Origin: Hyphomicrobiales bacterium
GTDB taxonomy: Bacteria; Pseudomonadota; Alphaproteobacteria; Rhizobiales; Beijerinckiaceae
DNA length: 19,469 nt
Reading direction: 5' to 3'
Assembly: GCA_003567055.1 (NCBI GenBank)
Contig: PXAW01000328.1
Coordinates: 1-19,469, forward strand
This document shows, one piece after another, positions 14,855-19,469 of the stretch (its first letter is position 1; every line of letters starts with the position of its first letter). The notes below the pieces were generated by a model. The model was given only the letters and a program-made list of their open reading frames with translations, was not told where the DNA came from and did no database searches. The position numbers were made by a program, and so were the translations under genes.

Positions 14855-15529
14855 TCATATCTTACGTGAATACGCGCCGCGCATCAATAAATAAATACAA
14901 TCATTTATTGCGCTTTCTAATTCCCGTTCCGAAGGGCGCCTCTTGCATCGGCGGGATTTGTCGCAGGCCCTGCTGCGCTGCGTCATGTCGCGCGGGAAGG
15001 GAATATGGATGAACACGACATGCGCCGCGCGTGCCGCACCGCAGGCGCGCAAGGCCGTGTAACAGGCGGCATTGCACAGATAGCGCCCGGCATCGCGCGA
15101 GATCGCGGCACGCAGGCCGCGCCGGCGCATGGCGCGCACCATCGCCGCAATCGGCGCTTGTGTGCGACGGATCAGACGGGGATCCTCCCGGTCGAGCCGC
15201 AGGCTCGCATCCCCGACACGCCCGCCAGCATCAGGAAACAGGCGCGACACCCGGTTGCGGGCCTGACGCTCCGGTGTGATCGCGTCGCGTTTCGGTGCGA
15301 CACCGAGTAGCAGCACCGCATCCGGATCGCTCTCGCGCAGAGCCGGCAGGAGTTGGGTCTCGAGGGCGTTGTAGCGCGTATCGAGAATGCGCAGATCGAC
15401 CCGCCAGCCGAGGCGGCGCCAGCGTGGACTAGCGGCGGCTGCCCGTGCCACGCGTTCCGACGGATTGTGCGGCACCCGGGGGAACGGTCCGAAACCGGTG
15501 ATCAGCAGGCGGGGCATGGCAGCGCTCAC
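14855..15529 (-). CDS. pcp: Pyroglutamyl-peptidase I (peptidase family C15)
   Basis: This cytoplasmic cysteine peptidase removes N-terminal pyroglutamate from peptides. The 224-residue protein has TGFGPFP (11-17) and the family triad: Glu87 in TPERQARN, Cys152 in RYLCNAACY and His175 in FIHIPFP. Length is near the usual 200-220. The start is GTG at 15529, overlapping the meaB stop as GTGA. An ATG four codons later (15517) is the alternative and gives MPRLLITGFGPF, a more typical N-terminus. After the catalytic histidine comes an unusually basic, cysteine-containing stretch (about 180-198). The last codons lie in an A/T-rich patch unlike the rest of the gene. The final PSERELESAI region still aligns in character with the family's last helix. 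Confidence 0.9.
   Translation of the reverse strand: MSAAMPRLLITGFGPFPRVPHNPSERVARAAAASPRWRRLGWRVDLRILDTRYNALETQLLPALRESDPDAVLLLGVAPKRDAITPERQARNRVSRLFPDAGGRVGDASLRLDREDPRLIRRTQAPIAAMVRAMRRRGLRAAISRDAGRYLCNAACYTALRACGAARAAHVVFIHIPFPRDMTQRSRACDKSRRCKRRPSERELESAINDCIYLLMRGAYSRKI
14885..14910. repeat. 8-bp AT-rich inverted repeat inside the 3' end of pcp
   Basis: CAATAAAT (14885-14892) and ATTTATTG (14903-14910) are perfect inverted repeats with a 10-base spacer, within the last codons of pcp. In a window this GC-rich, eight paired bases of almost only A/T stand out. A weak hairpin or a protein-binding dyad is possible. Confidence 0.5.
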
Positions 15530-16542
15530 AATCCCAGAACCCCGGCGATCTCGTCGGCGGCGCTGGTGGGCGGGAGCGCGCCGGTGCGTACCTCGTCTTC
15601 CAGCGCACGAATGCGCGCGCGCAGATCGGCATCACCGTGCAGCCGGCGATGAATGCGTTCCTCGATCATGGCCCACATCCATTTGATATCCTGTCCGCGC
15701 CGGCGCGCGCTGATCTCGCCCTTGGCTTCGAGCCGCGCATGGTGATCGCAGACGTGCTCCCAGAGCGTGTCGAGCCCCTCGCCCGTGAGCCCAGATACGG
15801 TGATGACCGGCGGGCTCCACAACGGCGAGGCGGGGGCGAGGATATGCAAGGCCGCGCGGTAATCCACCGCAGCGGCACGGGCGCGCTCGGCACCCTCGCC
15901 ATCGGCCTTGTTGACCGCGATCATGTCGGCCAGCTCGATGATGCCCTTCTTGATGCCCTGCAATTCATCCCCGGCACCGGGCAACATCAGGACGAGGAAG
16001 AAATCGGTGAGATCGGCGACCGCCGTCTCGGACTGGCCGACGCCGACGGTCTCGACGAGAATCACGTCGAAACCGGCCGCCTCGCAGAGCAGCATCGTCT
16101 CGCGCGTCTTCGCCGCCACGCCGCCCAGCGTGCCGGAGGAGGGGGAGGGGCGGATATAGGCGTTGTCGTCGACGGCGAGCCGCGCCATGCGGGTCTTGTC
16201 GCCGAGGATCGAGCCGCCGGTGCGCGTGGAGCTCGGATCGACCGCGAGCACGGCGACGCGCTTGCCCCGCGCCGTGAGCATGGAGCCGAGCGTGTCGATC
16301 GTCGTGGATTTGCCCACGCCCGGAACGCCGGTAATGCCGACCCGCAGGGCCTTCCCCGTCTCGGGCAGGACCTCTTCCAGAAGCTGGCGGGCGGCGTCGC
16401 GCCGATCCTGCCGGCGCGATTCCACCAGCGTGATGGCGCGCGCGAGCGCGGCGCGCTCGCCGGCGATCAGGCGCGCGCGCAGATCGGCGATGTCGATGGC
16501 GGGGGGCGTGTCGGGGCCGGCGTTTGGAGGGGGAGAGGACAT
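15526..16542 (-). CDS. meaB: MeaB/ArgK-family GTPase, methylmalonyl-CoA mutase chaperone
   Basis: MeaB is a G3E-type P-loop GTPase that guards B12-dependent methylmalonyl-CoA mutase and gates loading and repair of adenosylcobalamin. The 338-residue protein has Walker A GVPGVGKST (72-80), the VDPSSTRTGGSILGDKTRM block (101-119), switch/Walker B ETVGVGQSE (164-172) and the guanine-specificity motif NKAD (211-214). These are diagnostic for the family, and length is typical. The dimerisation C-terminus is present. The mutase genes are not in the window, so any partnership is at a distance. ATG at 16542 is used; the nearest AGGAG is about 14 bases upstream, a long spacing. Its TGA overlaps the pcp start codon, so the two genes are cotranscribed. 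Confidence 0.94.
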   Translation of the reverse strand: MSSPPPNAGPDTPPAIDIADLRARLIAGERAALARAITLVESRRQDRRDAARQLLEEVLPETGKALRVGITGVPGVGKSTTIDTLGSMLTARGKRVAVLAVDPSSTRTGGSILGDKTRMARLAVDDNAYIRPSPSSGTLGGVAAKTRETMLLCEAAGFDVILVETVGVGQSETAVADLTDFFLVLMLPGAGDELQGIKKGIIELADMIAVNKADGEGAERARAAAVDYRAALHILAPASPLWSPPVITVSGLTGEGLDTLWEHVCDHHARLEAKGEISARRRGQDIKWMWAMIEERIHRRLHGDADLRARIRALEDEVRTGALPPTSAADEIAGVLGL

Positions 16543-16795
16543 GAAACCGGCATTGACTCCTGATCTGGAACTGGTCGGCCCTTGCCACCGGCAAAGGCAT
16601 GCGCGTCTGGCTACGCGCGAATCCGTGGCGCGAGACTAGCGCCGGGGGCAGGCCGGGGCCAGTGTGAATCGCGTTCTCCCGGGGCCGCATGGCGGGATGC
16701 GGCGCGGCTTGAATGCTCAAGCTTGCTTACATTTATCAACCATTCCTTCACCACGTTTTGGTTAAACCGGATGCTCCAAAGGGAGATAACGCCGC

Positions 16796-18196
16796 ATGTT
16801 CGCCAGAAAAATCGTGTCGATGGCTTCCGCTTCCCCACAGGAATCGGAGCGCAACCTCGAATCAGCCATCTGTGATGCCCTGCGCGCGCTCGTGCGCGGG
16901 GAGGCGCCCGACACCGCCACGATGCCGGCGCAGATCGTCAGCCATCTGGATGCGCTGATGGCGCAGATCCACATGCGCGATTCGCGTGAGCTGGAGAACA
17001 CCGTCGCTTTTTCCATGCAGGCAAGCGAATCCATGACGGCGATCGCCCGTGCCACAGGCGAGGTGCGCGCGGTGGATCGCGATGCGCAGGCCATGTCCGC
17101 CGCAGTCGAGCAGCTCGATGCCTCGATCCGCGAGATCAACGGCTTCGCCGCCCGCTCCATCGAAGCCCTCGACAATTGCGTGAGCGAGGCGTCGGGCGGC
17201 CTCGAGGCGGTGCGCACGGCGCGGCGCGAAACCCGCAGCATCGGTGAGGCCTTCGCCACCATCGACGAGCGCGTGCGCGCGCTGGAGAACGCCGCGCAGC
17301 AGATCACGCAGATCGTCGACACCATCGCAGCCATTGCCGGGCAGACCAATCTGCTCGCCCTCAACGCCACGATCGAGGCGGCGCGCGCGGGTGAAGCGGG
17401 GCGCGGCTTCGCCGTCGTCGCCGGTGAGGTCAAGAACCTCTCCGGTCAGACGGCGCGCGCAACGGAGGATATCCGGGCGCGGATCGACAACCTGCAAAGC
17501 GAGGTCACCGCCATACGCGGTGCGGTGGAGCACGCCACCGAATCCGTCTCCGCCGGTGTCAGCGCAGCCGATCAGGCGGAGCATTCCGTGGAGGCCGCCG
17601 CCGGAGAGGTCTCCCAGAGCCATGGGCTTGTGGGCGAAATCGCCCGCGCTATCGCCGAGCAGTCATCGGCCACGGCGGAGCTCGCGCAGGGCGTGATGCG
17701 GATCGCTTCCGATGCCCGGCAGGCGCGCGAGCGGACGGAGGCGGTCGTTGCCGCCGCCGCCGGTTCCGAGGCGGTGATCGGGCGCAGCCTCCAGGAGCTC
17801 GGCAAGCGGGCCATCCCCGATTATGTGCTGCATTGCGCCAAATCCGATCATCTGATCTGGAAAAAACGCCTCGCCGGCATGCTGGTCGGGGTTGCGCAGC
17901 TCGATGAATCGGAATTGTCCGATCACAAGGCCTGCCGGCTCGGCAAATGGTACGAGGGCGCGCGTGCCGATTACAGCCGTTATCCGGCTTTCGTCGCGCT
18001 CGAGGCACCGCATGCCCGCGTGCACGATGCGGGCAAGCGCGCAGCTCGGGCCTTCAATGCCGGTGATCTCGCCGCCGCCGAATCGGCGTTCCGCGAACTG
18101 GAAGAGGCCTCCGGCGAAGTCATCGCGGCTCTGGATGATCTCATCGCCCAGACAAGCGCGGCGCTGGGGCGCGGAAATACGGCGATGAGTGCCTGA
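16796..18196 (+). CDS. Soluble methyl-accepting chemotaxis protein with C-terminal CZB domain
   Basis: This 466-residue chemoreceptor has no transmembrane helix or signal peptide, so it is expected to be cytoplasmic. A helical N-terminal part (1-90) precedes the coiled-coil signalling domain, whose hairpin tip [18 protein letters not shown] (183-200) contacts CheA and CheW. The C-terminal region (about 340-455) is a chemoreceptor zinc-binding (CZB) domain with its 3-His/1-Cys set: His352 (SDHLIWK), Cys380 ([11 protein letters not shown]), His406 and His410 (PHARVH). In characterised CZB proteins the Zn-bound cysteine senses oxidants such as hypochlorous acid, or zinc itself is sensed. No CheR-tethering pentapeptide is visible at the C-terminus. 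The ATG at 16796 has GGGAG ten bases upstream. No other chemotaxis gene is in the window. It diverges from meaB. Confidence 0.94.
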   Translation: MFARKIVSMASASPQESERNLESAICDALRALVRGEAPDTATMPAQIVSHLDALMAQIHMRDSRELENTVAFSMQASESMTAIARATGEVRAVDRDAQAMSAAVEQLDASIREINGFAARSIEALDNCVSEASGGLEAVRTARRETRSIGEAFATIDERVRALENAAQQITQIVDTIAAIAGQTNLLALNATIEAARAGEAGRGFAVVAGEVKNLSGQTARATEDIRARIDNLQSEVTAIRGAVEHATESVSAGVSAADQAEHSVEAAAGEVSQSHGLVGEIARAIAEQSSATAELAQGVMRIASDARQARERTEAVVAAAAGSEAVIGRSLQELGKRAIPDYVLHCAKSDHLIWKKRLAGMLVGVAQLDESELSDHKACRLGKWYEGARADYSRYPAFVALEAPHARVHDAGKRAARAFNAGDLAAAESAFRELEEASGEVIAALDDLIAQTSAALGRGNTAMSA

Positions 18197-18263
18197 CCGC
18201 GGGGCCGCTCGCGGGTGCCAGAATCTCTTGCGGGTACCATGAATGCGCGCGCGGCGTCATGCG

Positions 18264-18287
18264 GCGCGCGCTTTGTGCAGCGCGCGC
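18264..18287 (+). terminator. 9-bp GC stem-loop downstream of the chemoreceptor gene
   Basis: GCGCGCGCT (18264-18272) and AGCGCGCGC (18279-18287) pair perfectly around a 6-base loop, about 70 bp after the receptor stop. No T-run follows, so any terminator activity would be of the non-canonical, U-poor kind or Rho-assisted. Confidence 0.35.
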
Positions 18288-18347
18288 TCCCCCCTGTGGG
18301 CCACGCTTCCTGCGGGCCGATGACTCGCAGCCATGTCACGCAACACG

Positions 18348-18380
18348 AAAAAACCTCCTGCCCGTTTTCGGGAGGAGGTT
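18348..18380 (-). terminator. Intrinsic terminator for rpsU
   Basis: Read on the minus strand, AACCTCCTCCCG (18380-18369) pairs with CGGGCAGGAGGTT (18364-18352) with a single bulged base and a 4-base A loop, and is followed by a run of six T (18353-18348). This is a textbook Rho-independent terminator. It lies about 150 bp beyond the rpsU stop codon. The plus-strand side has no T-run, so it serves mainly the leftward transcript. Confidence 0.85.
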
Positions 18381-18531
18381 GTTCTCGGCATTGCGCAGGC
18401 GCTTCCGGGTATCCGGGACCTGCTTCAGTCATGGTGACCACGCGACGCGCCCCGTCTGAGGTCGCGCCGACAGGTTCAGGTCATGCTCAGCGAATGCCGG
18501 CTCGGTTGCCGATACTCGGCGCGCCTTAAAC

Positions 18532-18759
18532 TCAGCGGGCCTTGCCCTTGGTCGGCAACAGGCCCTCGCGCTGCATGCGCTTGCGGATCAGCTTGCGGGC
18601 GCGGCGGACGGCTTCCGCCTTCTCGCGGGCGCGCTTCTCGGAGGGCTTTTCGTAATGACCGCGCAGCTTCATCTCGCGAAAGATGCCTTCGCGCTGCATC
18701 TTCTTCTTGAGAGCGCGGAGAGCCTGGTCGACATTGTTGTCACGAACGAGAACCTGCAC
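18532..18759 (-). CDS. rpsU: 30S ribosomal protein S21
   Basis: S21 is a small, basic protein of the 30S subunit near the mRNA exit channel, involved in base pairing of the Shine-Dalgarno sequence with 16S rRNA. The 75-residue sequence begins [20 protein letters not shown] (first residue read as Met) and contains [20 protein letters not shown] and a very basic C-terminus, all standard for rhizobial S21. The start is a GTG at 18759 with an excellent AAGGAAGG site seven bases upstream. The frame is open to an ATG at 19002, but that upstream part is not S21-like. The gene is monocistronic and ends in a distant intrinsic terminator. It diverges from ruvB. Confidence 0.96.
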   Translation of the reverse strand: MQVLVRDNNVDQALRALKKKMQREGIFREMKLRGHYEKPSEKRAREKAEAVRRARKLIRKRMQREGLLPTKGKAR

Positions 18760-18816
18760 GCGATAACCTTCCTTGCTGTGATCTGATGCGCAACGTGGCG
18801 CACACATGAATCGAAA

Positions 18817-18846
18817 TACGTAGAGACAGGGCGCCTGATTTCTCAA
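18817..18846 (-). promoter_or_regulatory. Candidate rpsU promoter
   Basis: On the minus strand, TTGAGA (18846-18841) is followed after 18 bp by TACGTA (18822-18817), about 58 bp upstream of the GTG start. The -35 is good and the -10 is poor against the sigma-70 consensus. It is the best-placed candidate I found. Confidence 0.35.
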
Positions 18847-19147
18847 GCTCCCGCCAGTTGGTGGTGCGCATAGCAGAAGCGCTGCGGCTTGTCCACACAT
18901 CGGCGCGTTTTGGCGTATCAACCTGTCGGGCGCGTCACGGGTTCCACCAAGCCGTGCGAATTCGCTTAAGGCCTCTGCAAGAGCCCGGCAAGAGCTGGAC
19001 AAGCGCCCGCTTCCGGACCTCGTCTGCGCGTGTTCGCGTCGATGACTGCGCGCCTCTCGTCATTTCGGCTTCATGCCGGCCTCATCGCCGGATTTCCGGG
19101 TGCGTCCCCGGCACAGGCGTCCTATACAGGCGCGGGTGGCAGATCGC

Positions 19148-19164
19148 GCGAATCGGCGATTCGC
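19148..19164. promoter_or_regulatory. 7-bp dyad with two GANTC sites upstream of ruvB
   Basis: GCGAATC (19148-19154) and GATTCGC (19158-19164) are perfect inverted repeats with a 3-base centre, 44 bp before the ruvB start. Each arm contains a GANTC motif, the target of the alphaproteobacterial cell-cycle methylase CcrM. It could be a hairpin in the leader or a methylation-sensitive operator. Confidence 0.45.
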
Positions 19165-19207
19165 CTCATGACGAGAGATCGGTTTTCGCGACAGGAGCAT
19201 CAGCGCA

Positions 19208-19469
19208 GTGACGAGCCAGGACGCGAGCAAGGGGATTTTGACGCCCGAGAGCCGCGAGGACGATCTCGACGCCTCGCTGCGCCCGCTTGCCCTGTCGGAT
19301 TTCACCGGCCAGAAGGCCGCGCGCGCCAATCTCCAGGTCTTCATCGGGGCGGCGAAGGCGCGGGGCGAGGCGCTCGATCACGTGCTCTTCGTCGGGCCCC
19401 CGGGGCTCGGCAAGACCACGCTGGCGCAGATCGTGGCGCGCGAACTCGGTGCGAATTTCCGCTCCACAT
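19208..19469 (+). CDS. ruvB: Holliday junction branch migration ATPase RuvB, N-terminal part (cut by window end)
   Basis: RuvB is the hexameric AAA+ motor that, with RuvA, drives branch migration at Holliday junctions. The visible 87 codons include the family opening [17 protein letters not shown] (19-35), the [16 protein letters not shown] segment and Walker [10 protein letters not shown] (63-71), then [10 protein letters not shown]. The start is GTG at 19208 with AGGAG ten bases upstream. The reading frame runs off the end of the window, so the Walker B, sensor and winged-helix parts are not seen. In many alphaproteobacteria ruvB follows ruvC and ruvA; here 448 non-coding bases and divergent rpsU lie upstream instead. 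Confidence 0.95.
   Translation, partial: MTSQDASKGILTPESREDDLDASLRPLALSDFTGQKAARANLQVFIGAAKARGEALDHVLFVGPPGLGKTTLAQIVARELGANFRST

Larger units (their letters stand above)
18197..18531. other. 335-bp non-coding gap between convergent receptor and rpsU genes
   Basis: No gene is supported here. It contains a GC-rich stem-loop (18264-18287) close to the receptor gene and an intrinsic terminator pointing left (18348-18380). Between that terminator and the rpsU stop are about 150 bp that would form a long 3' untranslated region of rpsU or a separate short transcript. Confidence 0.6.
18760..19207. other. 448-bp non-coding region between divergent rpsU and ruvB
   Basis: No credible gene is seen. 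It holds the rpsU leader and candidate promoter on the left and the ruvB leader on the right. A TATACA hexamer at about 19121-19126 might be a ruvB -10 element, but no matching -35 is evident. I looked for a GTTC-N7-GTTC alphaproteobacterial LexA site and for a ruvA remnant and saw neither. A GCGAATC/GATTCGC dyad lies near ruvB. Confidence 0.5.

Noticed and set aside
15637..16563. A 308-codon plus-strand open frame opposite meaB
   Set aside because: It is a shadow of meaB, whose GTPase motifs are all intact.
18760..19002. N-terminal extension of S21 to an ATG at 19002
   Set aside because: The extension has no similarity to S21, and the GTG at 18759 has an ideal ribosome binding site and gives the standard N-terminus.
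18858..19211. A 117-codon plus-strand open frame before ruvB
   Set aside because: No ribosome binding site, Arg/Ser-rich low-information translation, and it overlaps the ruvB start out of frame.

Overview
The window reads as chromosomal DNA of a high-GC alphaproteobacterium, most likely a member of the Hyphomicrobiales (Rhizobiales). The reasons are the marked G/C third-position bias, a cysteine-free Cox15-type heme A synthase, small DUF2842 and larger DUF2336 proteins (both families largely alphaproteobacterial), a Rhizobium etli-type asparaginase, and rhizobial-looking S21 and RuvB sequences. I cannot name a genus. No tRNA, rRNA, CRISPR array, insertion sequence, integrase or phage gene was seen. 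This looks like ordinary core and metabolic chromosome rather than a genomic island.

Layout. Positions 1-2841 hold housekeeping genes: a SixA-like histidine phosphatase (+), a two-helix DUF2842 membrane protein (-), heme A synthase ctaA (+) and molybdenum cofactor guanylyltransferase mobA (-). Positions 2919-9004 are a minus-strand dipeptide/oligopeptide-type ABC importer, transcribed in the order binding protein, permease B, permease C, ATPase D, ATPase F. A strong 16-bp stem-loop lies between the binding protein and permease genes. Diverging from it are a LysR-type regulator (9174-10100) and an ArgE-like M20 deacylase (10132-11295). Next come a stand-alone Lrp/AsnC ligand-binding (RAM) domain protein, an arylformamidase-like alpha/beta hydrolase, and divergently an R. 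etli-type L-asparaginase.

Positions 13715-16542 (minus) carry a DUF2336 protein, a pyroglutamyl-peptidase I and a MeaB/ArgK GTPase; the last two are translationally coupled. Positions 16796-18196 encode a soluble chemoreceptor with a C-terminal zinc-binding CZB domain. The right end has rpsU (minus, GTG start, with a clear intrinsic terminator) and the 5' part of ruvB (GTG start), which is cut by the window edge.

How the genes may work together. The most coherent unit is 2919-11295. The divergent LysR gene shares an intergenic region containing two dyad symmetries with the transporter, and is followed 31 bp later by the deacylase gene. The simplest reading is substrate-responsive uptake of an N-acylated amino acid or short peptide, followed by hydrolysis in the cytoplasm. 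The flanking amidohydrolases (formamidase-like, asparaginase, pyroglutamyl-peptidase) fit a loose nitrogen-scavenging neighbourhood, but nothing proves that they act together. I did not find an obviously new multi-gene system. The points most worth a second look are this transporter/deacylase divergon, the strong intercistronic hairpin, the isolated RAM protein, the CZB receptor, and ruvB lying without ruvC/ruvA immediately upstream.
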